In this document: piece by piece, positions 26,453 through 35,560 of the stretch
How the letters are laid out: each line of letters opens with the position of its first letter
Numbering within the stretch: position 1 is the first letter of the stretch
Assembly (NCBI GenBank): GCA_013349285.1
Contig: DUZU01000004.1
Span: 1-64,000 of the forward strand
Direction of reading: 5' to 3'
Source: Deltaproteobacteria bacterium
GTDB lineage: Bacteria > Desulfobacterota > Desulfobulbia > Desulfobulbales > Desulfurivibrionaceae
Length of the DNA stretch: 64,000 bases
Program-made: the position numbers and the translations under genes
Notes under the pieces: model-generated
The model's database searches: none
What the model was told of the DNA's origin: nothing
The model's input: the letters and a program-made list of their open reading frames with translations, nothing else

Positions 26453-27286
26453 ATGGATATCTCCACCCAAGAACTCTGGACCCTGATTACCACTTATTCG
26501 CTGCGCCTGCTGGCGGCCGCACTGATCTTTGTCGTCGGCAAATGGCTGGCCAAACACCTGACCGCCCTTTTCGGAGCAGCCCTGGAAAAGCATAAAACCG
26601 AGGCCACCCTGGTTTCCTTTCTAAAAAACATCGTTTACTACATAATCCTGGTTGCCATCGTCATCGCCGCCCTGGGCCAATTAGGCATCAATACCGCTTC
26701 CTTCCTCACCATCGTCGGTACCGCCGGCCTGGCCATCGGCTTGGCGCTTAAAGATTCTTTAAGCAATTTCTCATCCGGAGTCCTGCTCATTCTGTTTAGG
26801 CCGTTCAAGGTGGGTGATTTCGTTACGGCCGGGGGGATGTCCGGCACGGTCCGCGAAATCTCTATTTTCAATACCCAGCTGGCAACCCCGGACAATCAGC
26901 GGGTGCTGGTTCCCAACAGCTCTATTATGGGCAATGTCATTACCAACGTTACCGCCAACCCCACCCGCCGCATCGATCTCATGATCGGAATCGGTTATGG
27001 CGACGACATCAAGCAGGCCAAGGAGATTATGGGCCGGGTTATCGCCGAAGATCAACGTTTGCTTGTTGATCCGCAACCGACCATTGTGGTGGCGGAACTG
27101 GCGGACAGCAGCATCAACCTGGCGGTCCGGCCCTGGGTGGCCACGGAAAATTACTGGGCGGCACGCTGTGATCTGCTCGAAAAGATCAAACTCGAACTTG
27201 AGCAGGCAGGGATCACCATCCCCTACCCCCAGCGGGATGTGCACCTTTTCATGGAAAAAGAGACGCTAACGGATATAAAAGCTTAA
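26453..27286 (+). CDS. Small-conductance mechanosensitive channel (MscS family)
   Basis: A 277-residue MscS-type channel. Three membrane helices lie in the first 100 residues; the third holds the pore-lining pattern AGLAIGLALKDSLSNFSSGVL. The beta-domain follows with FKVGDFVTAGG and VPNSSIMGNVITN, which is the MscS motif, and a C-terminal alpha/beta domain ends at the PYPQRDVHLF segment. It releases osmolytes on hypo-osmotic shock. GAGG precedes the ATG. The DUF4126 gene follows after 9 bases, probably in the same transcript. Confidence 0.93.
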   Translation: MDISTQELWTLITTYSLRLLAAALIFVVGKWLAKHLTALFGAALEKHKTEATLVSFLKNIVYYIILVAIVIAALGQLGINTASFLTIVGTAGLAIGLALKDSLSNFSSGVLLILFRPFKVGDFVTAGGMSGTVREISIFNTQLATPDNQRVLVPNSSIMGNVITNVTANPTRRIDLMIGIGYGDDIKQAKEIMGRVIAEDQRLLVDPQPTIVVAELADSSINLAVRPWVATENYWAARCDLLEKIKLELEQAGITIPYPQRDVHLFMEKETLTDIKA

Positions 27287-27295
27287 GGACCGGAT

Positions 27296-27922
27296 ATGGG
27301 ACAACTAGGCCAACTCACCAACACCATCGCCCTGACCATGGGGGTTTCATGGGCCAGCGGCATCAATCTCTATGCCGCCATCCTCACCCTGGGCATCTTG
27401 GGCAGCACCGGCAACCTGGAGTTGCCTCCCGATCTGGCGATCCTCAACAACCCGGTGGTCATGATTGCGGCCGCACTGATGTTTGCCGTGGAATTCGTGG
27501 CAGATAAAATCCCCGGGGTTGACACTCTCTGGGACTCCGTCCACACCTTTATCCGCATCCCGGCCGGGGCCTTGCTGGCCGCGGGCGCGGTCGGCGATCT
27601 CAATCCGGCCCTGGAACTGGCCGCCGCCCTGATGGGCGGGACCATTGCCGCCGGCAGTCACGCCACCAAGGCCGGCTCGCGGATTATGATCAACACCTCG
27701 CCGGAGCCGGTCACCAACTGGATAGCCTCCCTGTCCGAGGATCTTGCCGTTATCGTCGGCCTATGGGTCGCCCTCAAGCATCCCGTGCTCTTTCTTGTTC
27801 TGTTCGTGGCCTTTATTGCCTTTGCCATCTGGCTGCTGCCCAAAATCTGGCAGGGCATCAAAAAGATTTTTGGCTTTATGGGACGGCTGTTTGGCAAAAC
27901 AAAGACCTTGCCGGAAAGATAA
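27296..27922 (+). CDS. DUF4126 membrane protein
   Basis: A 208-residue protein with about five hydrophobic segments. The N-terminal half has the DUF4126 features GVSWASGINLYAAIL, a VEFVADKIPGVDTLWDSVHTF stretch and PAGALLAAGA, then GGTIAAGSHATKAGSR and NTSPEPVTNW. Function unknown. AGGA lies upstream of the ATG. It sits 9 bases after the MscS gene, which suggests a shared envelope or osmotic context, but I would not assign a role. Confidence 0.85.
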   Translation: MGQLGQLTNTIALTMGVSWASGINLYAAILTLGILGSTGNLELPPDLAILNNPVVMIAAALMFAVEFVADKIPGVDTLWDSVHTFIRIPAGALLAAGAVGDLNPALELAAALMGGTIAAGSHATKAGSRIMINTSPEPVTNWIASLSEDLAVIVGLWVALKHPVLFLVLFVAFIAFAIWLLPKIWQGIKKIFGFMGRLFGKTKTLPER

Positions 27923-27992
27923 TCCGATTTACCTGGTTTTCTCTCTCCATCTGAATAAAGAGGAATGATGATTAAAGGCCGCCGGCTGAAGG

Positions 27993-28772
27993 TTACCTTC
28001 CCTGCAAGGCAGGCTTGCCGGTCAGAATCAATTTGAGCCAGTCAAAACCGAACTTGAGCAGGGCCTCGTCATCGTTGGCAATGGCTTTTTTTCTCGCCTT
28101 ATCCAGCTTGAACTGCTTGAGCAATTCATAATCGTTCACATACTGGCGAAAACGATCAATATTATAACAGATCATAAAGGCCACCTGCTGCTTGGGCCCG
28201 GCCGCCCCCTCGCCCTTCCAGGGATTTGCCGCAAAAATGGTGTCCATCTCGGCCCAGAGATCATCCATGGCATTATAATAGATAAGATGCTGATCCCTGA
28301 TCCAATCCTTGACCGTTAACTCCTGATCTTCATCATGGCCCTTGCAGTAATCATGGTTGGTCATGAAATAAAATTCCTGGGCCGCGCCCCGCTCGGGGCT
28401 GCGATCCACCGCCCGCTCCAAGGGATAGGTCCGACAGGCGGAAGGCCGATCCTCATAGACCGTGCAGCCTTTGTCCTGATCCAAAAAAGGACAGGTGTTT
28501 TCTTCGTCTTGACGCATCTTCATGATCACGGAGGGGAAAAAAGGATTACCGCCCTGCACCACCCCGGTGTAAGTATTAAGAAATTCCTCCGAGGTTATCC
28601 CCAATCTTTTCTTAAGACGAATGATATCAAAGGGATACAAAAAAAGTTCGAGCTTGCGACAGCATCGGGTAAAGCAGGAAACGCCGGAATGACAGGCAAA
28701 TTTGAACACGGAATTGCCAAGGGGCTCCATACCGTCGGGGAAACTTTTCTGCTGCTCATTTTTATTTTTCAT
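27993..28772 (-). CDS. YkgJ-family cysteine-cluster protein
   Basis: About 259 residues. The YkgJ/UPF0153 cluster is at the N-terminus: FACHSGVSCFTRCCRKLEL gives C-x5-C-x3-C-C, with further cysteines in CPFLDQDKGCTVYEDRPSACRTYPL. These residues probably bind zinc or an Fe-S cluster. The C-terminal half is helical and polar without known motifs. ATG at 28772 is chosen; a second in-frame ATG at 28784 has no better ribosome-binding site. The gene is convergent with DUF4126 and divergent from the GHL10-like gene. Molecular role unknown. Confidence 0.8.
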   Translation of the reverse strand: MKNKNEQQKSFPDGMEPLGNSVFKFACHSGVSCFTRCCRKLELFLYPFDIIRLKKRLGITSEEFLNTYTGVVQGGNPFFPSVIMKMRQDEENTCPFLDQDKGCTVYEDRPSACRTYPLERAVDRSPERGAAQEFYFMTNHDYCKGHDEDQELTVKDWIRDQHLIYYNAMDDLWAEMDTIFAANPWKGEGAAGPKQQVAFMICYNIDRFRQYVNDYELLKQFKLDKARKKAIANDDEALLKFGFDWLKLILTGKPALQGR

Positions 28773-28903
28773 TACAAAGACCATTTGAAATAAAGTAACT
28801 ATATATAAATAGGTAAGTTTGCTTGCTCAAAAGAGAGCAAAATTACCATCCCACCGGCCAAAGGTCAACCATCAACCAGCGCCGTATAAATGCGGGAACC
28901 ATT

Positions 28904-30799
28904 ATGCCCAGTTATTTTTCATGCAACTTCTTAATATTCTTGCGATTCATCGCCGGCCTCTTGTTCATCTTTTTGTGCTCTGGATGCGCGCCGCAGGTTA
29001 AAACCGCCGCCTGGGTAATCCGTTTCGACATCGACTCGCCCCAAAAAATCGACCGCGTCTGCAATGCAGCCAAAAGCGCCGGCCTGGACGAGTTGCTGGT
29101 CCAGGTCCGGGGCCGAGGCGATGCCTATTACCAGAGCAGCATCGCCCCCAGCCCGGATTACCACGAAGGCAACGCCGTTGACTTCGACCCGTTAGAGCAA
29201 ACCCTGGAAAGCTGCCGGCCGCTGCCGATCCACGCCTGGCTCAATGTCTATTATCTGTGGGGGGATCTCAAACCGCCGAAAAACCTCAACCATCCCGGAT
29301 CGCCGGACCAGCCATGGATTCTTAAAGATAACAACGGCAGATCAGTCTCGGATTACTCCGCCTTCGACAAACAACTGGGCTGGATCGAGGGGGTTTATGC
29401 CGATCCCGCTTCGGGCCAATACCGAAAGCTCTTCACCGAAGTAGTTAACGAGCTGATCAATAACTATAAGGTGCAGGGAATCCACCTGGACTTTGCCCGT
29501 TATCCAGGGGCTGCTTATGGCAAAAATGATCGGCTGGCCGCTGAATTTGAAAAAATCTGGGGCCTTGATCCCCGCTTGCTGCCGGATGACCTTGACCGTG
29601 AAAAAATTAAAAAATGGCTCAACGGGCAACAATCTCCAGCCGACCTGCTTTTGACCACCGGCGCCCTTTTTTGGAACGAATTGCGCGCCCAACAGATAAC
29701 CAGGCTGATCCGGGAGGTGCGGGCGACCATTAACAGCCACCGTAACGGCCGGGGGCAAAGAGCGATCCGCTTTACGGCCGCTGTTTTCCCGGATGCCTCG
29801 GAAGCATACCTGACCAAGGGCCAAGACTGGCAGAGCTGGGCAGACCAAGGACTGGTGGACGGACTTTACCCCATGGCCTACTTCGGAGATCTCGACCGGG
29901 TCACGACCCAGCTTGATCAAGTGGCGAGCGAGGTAACTCCGCAGGTAGAGTTATGGGCCGGACTTGGCGCCTATATCAAAGACCCACAACGCATTGCCGA
30001 AGAAACGGCCATTGCCCGCCGAAACGGCTATCAGGGCATCGTCCTCTTCAGTCTCGGCCATCTGCTCGATAAGGATGAGCCGATCTCCGCCTATACCGAA
30101 GCTGCCCGGGCCCCTCTTTTCACATTACAGAGCAAGATCGCCTCGTCAAAGGCCCAATGTTATCCGGGAAGCGACAACCCCTCGTTAAAAGTCTGCACGA
30201 CGGAACTAACAGGGATTGTTTACAAGTCGTTCAGCAACAGCCCGCCATTTCAAAGCGATCTCGAACAGATCCTTAGCCGCCGTCTTGCGGAATACCGGCA
30301 GGCCATGCCAATGATCGGGCAGAGCTTGAACCTTTTACAGAAAACAACGCTAACCCTGCCGGAACAGATTGAATTGCGCGGCATCTTCCGATACACAAGC
30401 CCGTTGGACAGCGAAAATCGTTGGCAACAACAGCGGCAAACCTGCGAAGAAGCCCGGCAACTCCTTGAGAGCGGTGAACCGTTCGGCATCATTGCCAAAA
30501 AAATGTCCCAGGGCGGCACAAAATCCATGGGCGGCCTGCTCGGTTCCCGCTTTATCGACCAACTTGATCCGATCGACCGGCAACTTGCCCTGCTTCAGCC
30601 CCAACAAATCAGCCCGGTTATCGAGGTTGCCAACGGCTTCTGGGTTTACCGTCTGGACAGCAAAGAAACAGGCAAACCAATCGAGTTCGAAAAGACCCCC
30701 TGGCCGGCCAGGCGGATCTTATTCCGGCAACAACTCACCGAGACCCTGCAAAGCCAGGCCGCAGATATCAATACGCTTGCCGGAAAACAGGGAAACTGA
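28904..30799 (+). CDS. Lipoprotein with GHL10-type glycosidase-like and parvulin (PpiC) domains
   Basis: A 631-residue secreted protein. Residues 1-30 form a signal with hydrophobic core and FLCSGC, an imperfect lipobox, so probably a lipoprotein. The next 380 residues resemble GHL10/DUF187 proteins: AAWVIRFDIDSPQKI, LLVQVRGRGDAYY, HAWLNVYY, VQGIHLDFARYPG and DGLYPMAYFGD, giving a TIM barrel with Asp/Glu on strand ends. The last 150 residues hold a PpiC-like rotamase domain (ELRGIFRYTS..., FGIIAKKMSQG, SMGGLLGSRF, NGFWVYRLDS). The combination is unusual. I chose ATG at 28904; the frame is open to a TTG at 28823. Probable role: cell-wall glycan processing or envelope protein folding; unproven. 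Confidence 0.7.
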   Translation: MPSYFSCNFLIFLRFIAGLLFIFLCSGCAPQVKTAAWVIRFDIDSPQKIDRVCNAAKSAGLDELLVQVRGRGDAYYQSSIAPSPDYHEGNAVDFDPLEQTLESCRPLPIHAWLNVYYLWGDLKPPKNLNHPGSPDQPWILKDNNGRSVSDYSAFDKQLGWIEGVYADPASGQYRKLFTEVVNELINNYKVQGIHLDFARYPGAAYGKNDRLAAEFEKIWGLDPRLLPDDLDREKIKKWLNGQQSPADLLLTTGALFWNELRAQQITRLIREVRATINSHRNGRGQRAIRFTAAVFPDASEAYLTKGQDWQSWADQGLVDGLYPMAYFGDLDRVTTQLDQVASEVTPQVELWAGLGAYIKDPQRIAEETAIARRNGYQGIVLFSLGHLLDKDEPISAYTEAARAPLFTLQSKIASSKAQCYPGSDNPSLKVCTTELTGIVYKSFSNSPPFQSDLEQILSRRLAEYRQAMPMIGQSLNLLQKTTLTLPEQIELRGIFRYTSPLDSENRWQQQRQTCEEARQLLESGEPFGIIAKKMSQGGTKSMGGLLGSRFIDQLDPIDRQLALLQPQQISPVIEVANGFWVYRLDSKETGKPIEFEKTPWPARRILFRQQLTETLQSQAADINTLAGKQGN

Positions 30800-30811
30800 G
30801 CTATTACGCCA

Positions 30812-31072
30812 TCAGGTATGGATAAACACATATTGCCGATCATTAAAAATAATCATGAGCCGCCCCTGGTGATTTTCTCCATAAACCTCCCAGCCCGGCC
30901 GCCCGCCGAGTTCGCAACGCACACAGCAAGGAGAATGTTTTTGCTTGATCCCGTCATGCCAGGCCACCAGACTCGTATCCTTATTGCCTTTCTCGGCCAG
31001 AGAAAAAGCCATGCCCCGGGCCGAATCAAAATCAAGCTCCGTCCCGGTTATTGAGACTAAAATGTTTTGCAT
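30812..31072 (-). CDS. Small conserved-type hypothetical protein (86 aa)
   Basis: An 86-residue protein, MQNILVSITGTELDF..., with a mixed alpha/beta pattern, the SPCCVRCEL cysteine triplet and a conserved-looking GWEVYGENHQGRL segment, ending in NDRQYVFIHT. ATG at 31072 has AGGA 8 bases upstream, which argues that it is real; the frame extends to 31099. It is convergent with the GHL10-like gene, 12 bases away. The opposite-strand ORF at 30818-31054 has no such support. I do not recognise the family. Confidence 0.6.
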   Translation of the reverse strand: MQNILVSITGTELDFDSARGMAFSLAEKGNKDTSLVAWHDGIKQKHSPCCVRCELGGRPGWEVYGENHQGRLMIIFNDRQYVFIHT

Positions 31073-31165
31073 ATTCGATCCTGTCTTGAAAAAATTCATT
31101 TACTCCGGTTACCTGACAGACTTAAAACAACAATAGCAATCAACCCATAACAAAATGGTCATTTC

Positions 31166-33532
31166 ATGCAATTAAAAAGCATTATCTTTGTTGTTCTCCT
31201 GGCCCTGGGCATTCTCCCCATCTTCACCCTGGTGGGCGTCAATCTCACCGGCCATATCAAAAAACATGAAAGGGCTGAACAGCAAAGAACCATCGCCAAA
31301 ACCCAAAGCGATTATATCTCCCTCAATGCCAACATCGCCAACCTCAAAAAAAGCCTTGCCCAGACAGCCTCAACGCCCAAGGCTATAACCATGGCCACCG
31401 GCCAGGCCATTTCACTGATATCCCCCAAGGACCGAGAACAGATCAGCGAATTAATAATCGAGTTTCTTGACCATGAAAATTACATTATCAACGTAAAACT
31501 TGTGGATTACCTCGGCAACGAGGTGATCAAGCTGGGCCGGAATAACTCCGGCAACCTGCAGGCAATACCGACGGCCGATCCAACCAAGCAAGGGGGGGCA
31601 TCTCTTCCTCCGGGGGGACTGCAACTGAAACCCCATGAAGTTGCGGCTTCTGTTTATGCGCCGGCAGCCGACCCTTCTCTGGCCTATCTGAATTTGGTTA
31701 CCCCGATTAATGACAACTCAGGCAAAAATATCGGCCTGGTCATTATTGATGTTGACCCTTCGACTTTTTTAACCCCCCATGCTGATTCTTTCTGGATCAA
31801 ACCGAACGGAGTAATTTCCCACCCGGATCATAACGCTGCCCACCCCTCCCCATTTGGCCAGGGTGAAAATCTTTTTGCACGCTTCAACTCTCTGGAAGCT
31901 GAGCTCAAACCGGCCAAGCCCTTTGTCTGGATGACGGAAAAGGACCAGCGGTTCACGATGCTGCCCATGTCGTTTAACCAAATCGACCAACCGTCATTCT
32001 GGTTGGCCACGCCGGTTGATCGCAGCGCAGCCGAAGAATGGAAACTCACCCTGATCTACAACATTGTCTGGATCGTACTCAGCATGGTCATCATCATTGC
32101 CCTGATCGCCAACCTGATCGCCCGAAAAGTCGACCGGATCAAAGATTCGATCCTCTCGGGCCTGGAGCGCATTATGAACCGAGAAGAAGATAATGTTAGT
32201 TTTGCCTGGTCGGGACCAGCCGAGCTGGTAAATCTCGGAGACGAACTCACAACCCTGGCCCGCCAATACACCATAACCAGAAAAAAACAAAAAGATGCCG
32301 AAGGCGCCTTGCGCGAAAGTGAGGACAAATTCCGCAATCTAACCGCATCGGCCCAGGACGCCATTGCCATGATGGACCACCACGGCGATATTTCATACTG
32401 GAACGAGGCCGCCTCGGAAATATTCGGCTATACCGAAAACGAAGCCATGGGCAAACCTATTCATATGTTAATATCTCCCAGGCTTGCCGATTCGACTCAA
32501 CAAAAATCGTCCGAGGCCAAACCCGTCGCCGACGGCCCGATCAAGGAAACCGTTGAGCTGATCGCCAGACATAAACAGGGCACCGAGGTGCCCATTGAAC
32601 TCTCGCTGTCCGAGGCCAGAATAAAAGATAAATGGCATTCCATCTGGATAATCCGTGACATTACCGAACGTAAAAATGCCGAAGAAGAGATGAAGCTTCA
32701 GCAACAACAACTCATCCAGGCCGACAAGATGATCTCCCTTGGCGTATTGATAGCCGGGGTCGCCCATGAAATCAACAACCCGAACAGTATCGCCATTCTC
32801 AACACCTCCATGCTCGCCAAAACCTGGGAAAGCGCAAGACCCATTCTTGATGAATACTATAACGAAAACGGCGAATTTCTTGTCGCCGGCCTCGACTACA
32901 GCGAAATGCGCGACCATATCCCACGCCTGTTTCTTGAGCTTGATGAAAGCACCAGACGGATCAAAAATATTGTTCACGATCTAAAGGATTATGCCCGCCA
33001 GGATACGACTCGTGTAATGGAAACGGTTGATCTCAATGAGATTGCCACGGCGGCAGTGCGCCTGAACAGCAATAAGATAAAAAAATCGACCAGATCATTT
33101 TGCAGCCGACCCAGCGCCGATTTACCCCCGATCAGGGGTAACCGCCAGCGGCTTGAACAGGTGGTGATCAACCTGATCCAGAACAGCTGTGAGGCCCTGG
33201 CCGACCAAAACCAGGCCATTATCTTATCAACAGAGTTCGATCAGGATAAAAATGAAGTCTTAATCAAGATTGAAGACCAGGGGCAAGGCATAGCCCCGGA
33301 AGTAATGCACCAGATCATGGATCCATTTTTTACAACCAAAAGGGCTTTAGGCGGAACCGGACTGGGGCTTTCCGTCTCGGCCGGCATTATCAAAGAGCAT
33401 GGGGGAACGATCGGTTTTATCTCCACCCCGGGAAAAGGCACCATTGTCACGGTTAGCTTTCCGGTTTACGCTGAAGAAAAAGCCGGGGCCGACCTCGGCC
33501 CAAATGCTGATGACAAAGCAAAAGATCAATAG
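31166..33532 (+). CDS. Membrane PAS-domain sensor histidine kinase
   Basis: A 788-residue kinase. TM1 is at about 5-27, TM2 at about 296-319, and the 265-residue region between them is a periplasmic Cache-like sensor. A HAMP-like linker, one PAS domain (about 385-500) and coiled coil follow. The H-box is AGVAHEINNPNS with His534; the N-box is VVINLIQNSCEAL, G1 is DQGQG, and G2 is GGTGLGLS. This N-box/H-box class pairs with NtrC regulators, and an NtrC-type regulator gene starts 61 bases downstream. Ligand unknown; the downstream rhodanese gene suggests a sulfur or redox signal. Confidence 0.9.
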   Translation: MQLKSIIFVVLLALGILPIFTLVGVNLTGHIKKHERAEQQRTIAKTQSDYISLNANIANLKKSLAQTASTPKAITMATGQAISLISPKDREQISELIIEFLDHENYIINVKLVDYLGNEVIKLGRNNSGNLQAIPTADPTKQGGASLPPGGLQLKPHEVAASVYAPAADPSLAYLNLVTPINDNSGKNIGLVIIDVDPSTFLTPHADSFWIKPNGVISHPDHNAAHPSPFGQGENLFARFNSLEAELKPAKPFVWMTEKDQRFTMLPMSFNQIDQPSFWLATPVDRSAAEEWKLTLIYNIVWIVLSMVIIIALIANLIARKVDRIKDSILSGLERIMNREEDNVSFAWSGPAELVNLGDELTTLARQYTITRKKQKDAEGALRESEDKFRNLTASAQDAIAMMDHHGDISYWNEAASEIFGYTENEAMGKPIHMLISPRLADSTQQKSSEAKPVADGPIKETVELIARHKQGTEVPIELSLSEARIKDKWHSIWIIRDITERKNAEEEMKLQQQQLIQADKMISLGVLIAGVAHEINNPNSIAILNTSMLAKTWESARPILDEYYNENGEFLVAGLDYSEMRDHIPRLFLELDESTRRIKNIVHDLKDYARQDTTRVMETVDLNEIATAAVRLNSNKIKKSTRSFCSRPSADLPPIRGNRQRLEQVVINLIQNSCEALADQNQAIILSTEFDQDKNEVLIKIEDQGQGIAPEVMHQIMDPFFTTKRALGGTGLGLSVSAGIIKEHGGTIGFISTPGKGTIVTVSFPVYAEEKAGADLGPNADDKAKDQ

Positions 33533-33593
33533 TAGGCTTAAATAGTAATTAAGCTGAGACAATCACTCTTTTTTTCAGGAGATCCCCGTTGCC

Positions 33594-35015
33594 ATGAAAA
33601 AGATCCCCGGCAAAGAACGGCCCATACTGCTGGTTGACGATGAACAGGCCTGGCTGCACAGCTTCAGCCTGACCCTGCGCGCCAAGGGACTGAAAAACAT
33701 CGTTTGCTGTCAAGACAGCCGAAAGGTTCAGGCGATCCTCGCAGAACAGGATATCGGGGTTATTGTGCTCGATCTTACCATGCCGCATCTGGCCGGAGAT
33801 GAACTGCTGCCCATCCTCAGCCGGGAGCATCCCGACATCCCGGTCATCATCCTCACCGGACTCGACCTGGTCGACACGGCGGTCAACTGCATGAAACTAG
33901 GCGCCTTTGACTACTACACCAAGGTGAGCGAAGAAAACAGGCTTATCGCCGGTGTCCAACGGGCCATCAAGATCAGCCGCCTTAAACAGGAAAACAGCCT
34001 GCTAAAAAATCATTTCCTGGAAGATACCCTTGACCACCCCGAGGTCTTTGCCGGGATCATTACCCATAACAAAGCCATGCGCTCCATCTTTCAATACATG
34101 GAATCGATCGCCTTTACCGATGAACCGGTACTCATTTCAGGGGAAACCGGGGTGGGCAAAGAGCTCATCGCCCGGGCGGTCCATACCCTGAGCGACCGCA
34201 AAGGGGAATTCGTGCCGGTTAATATTGCCGGCCTCGATGACACCATGCTGGCCGACACCATGTTCGGACATAAAAAAGGGGCTTTTACCGGAGCCGATCG
34301 GGCCCGGGCCGGGCTCATCGAACAGGCCGGCAACGGAACCCTGTTTCTCGATGAGATCGGTGATTTGTCGCAAACCTCCCAGATCAAGCTTCTCAGACTG
34401 CTGCAGGAACAGGAATACTTCCCCTTGGGTTCCGACATCGCCAAAAGAACCAACTGCCGGATGGTCTTCGCAACCCACAGGGATCTTGACGGCTTGCAGA
34501 ACGAGGGCAGTTTCAGAAAAGATCTTTATTACCGACTCCACGCCCATCGCATCCATATCCCACCCTTGCGCGAACGATTTGACGACTTGCCGATCCTGGT
34601 CGATTTTTTTCTTGAGCACGCCGCCCAAAAACTTGCTAAAAATAAGCCCGCCTATCCCAAAGAACTCATTGATCTGCTTGGCACCTATGATTTCCCCGGC
34701 AACATCAGGGAACTAAAGAATATGATCTTTGACGCGGTAAGTAAGCATAAGAGCAAAACCCTTTCCATGGAATCATTCAAAAATTACATTCACCACAAAA
34801 GGCCGCACCTGGATGGGGTTATCAATACTCCCCAGGATGCCGTAACTCCATTTGCCGCACTGGCCAGCTTGCCCACCCTGAAAGAAGCAGGTTTTCTCCT
34901 GATTCAGGAGGCCCTGAACCGGGCAAACGGCAACCAGGCGATTGCCGCCGAACTGCTGGGGATTACCAGACAGGCTTTAAACTGGCGCTTGAAACAATGC
35001 AACAAAACAGATTGA
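33594..35015 (+). CDS. Sigma-54-dependent response regulator (NtrC family)
   Basis: A 473-residue activator. The receiver has DD at 15-16, phospho-Asp60 and Lys110. The AAA+ domain has Walker A GETGVGKE at 183-190, the sigma-54 contact GAFTGA at 229-234, and LFLDEIGDL as Walker B. A Fis-type helix-turn-helix ends the protein (NQAIAAELLGITRQALNWRL). All functional residues are present, so it should drive sigma-54 promoters when phosphorylated by the upstream kinase. The nearest candidate target is the sigma-54 promoter at 35395 before the rhodanese gene. Confidence 0.95.
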   Translation: MKKIPGKERPILLVDDEQAWLHSFSLTLRAKGLKNIVCCQDSRKVQAILAEQDIGVIVLDLTMPHLAGDELLPILSREHPDIPVIILTGLDLVDTAVNCMKLGAFDYYTKVSEENRLIAGVQRAIKISRLKQENSLLKNHFLEDTLDHPEVFAGIITHNKAMRSIFQYMESIAFTDEPVLISGETGVGKELIARAVHTLSDRKGEFVPVNIAGLDDTMLADTMFGHKKGAFTGADRARAGLIEQAGNGTLFLDEIGDLSQTSQIKLLRLLQEQEYFPLGSDIAKRTNCRMVFATHRDLDGLQNEGSFRKDLYYRLHAHRIHIPPLRERFDDLPILVDFFLEHAAQKLAKNKPAYPKELIDLLGTYDFPGNIRELKNMIFDAVSKHKSKTLSMESFKNYIHHKRPHLDGVINTPQDAVTPFAALASLPTLKEAGFLLIQEALNRANGNQAIAAELLGITRQALNWRLKQCNKTD

Positions 35016-35044
35016 GAATTAACAAAAATTGCAGTTACCCCCAT

Positions 35045-35074
35045 GGTTACCCCTAAGTTTCAGCCACCAAGGAG
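35045..35074 (-). repeat. Dispersed repeat GGTGGCTGAAACTTAG, copy 2
   Basis: Inverted copy of 26316-26342. It lies 30 bases after the response regulator stop and upstream of the rhodanese promoter. Too short and too far away to infer a regulatory role. Confidence 0.6.
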
Positions 35075-35210
35075 ATTAATACTGATAACGTTTTGATATC
35101 CATGGTTATATATCTGCTTTATTAACCCCAAGATTTCTAACTGCACATTAATGGTAATCAGTTTTCGCTGAGCCCTTCAACTTGCCAATCACTTGTCCAT
35201 CCAATTGACA

Positions 35211-35330
35211 GGGTGCAAATTATTTTGCATTTAAGAAAAAACCTTTTCACTGCAACTCCCTGCCACCCCTAACTCTCTAATCACCTCCCGGCTTAAATGT
35301 AAAACAACCTTGCACCCCTTCTATTTTACA
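35211..35330 (+). promoter_or_regulatory. Inverted repeats upstream of the sigma-54 promoter, candidate activator sites
   Basis: Three symmetric elements lie 65-185 bases upstream of the -24 box, the usual place for NtrC-type enhancer sites. TGCAAA-TTAT-TTTGCA (35214-35229) is a perfect palindrome. GGGTGCAA (35211-35218) is repeated inverted as TTGCACCC (35310-35317). TGTAAAA (35298-35304) pairs with TTTTACA (35324-35330). Which, if any, the regulator binds is unknown. Confidence 0.45.
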
Positions 35331-35394
35331 GCCTTAAACCGTAAAAACCTAAAAATATCACAAACTCAACACGTTAACAACAAGAACAATAAGT

Positions 35395-35410
35395 TGGCAC
35401 TTTATTTGCT
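35395..35410 (+). promoter_or_regulatory. Sigma-54 (-24/-12) promoter for the rhodanese gene
   Basis: TGGCAC-TTTAT-TTGCT. The GG and GC doublets are exactly 12 bases apart (start to start), and it matches the TGGCAC-N5-TTGCW consensus throughout. Transcription should begin near 35421, giving a leader of about 140 bases. An NtrC-family activator is encoded directly upstream. Confidence 0.8.
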
Positions 35411-35560
35411 TTATCTTGAACGCAAAGTTTAGAAATCAGCATAAATTTAAATCAACAACCCTCCATAAACAAGAATAGGGGGAAGGCAACCAGGCAATAT
35501 GCCTAAAGAGCGAGACAAAATCATTGTTGCATTATCATTAATTAACGAGGAGGAAAATCA

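Noticed and set aside
35421-35560. Possible riboswitch in the rhodanese 5' leader
   Set aside because: Only a short AGGCA/TGCCT hairpin is evident; no match to c-di-GMP, SAM, glycine or fluoride consensus elements.
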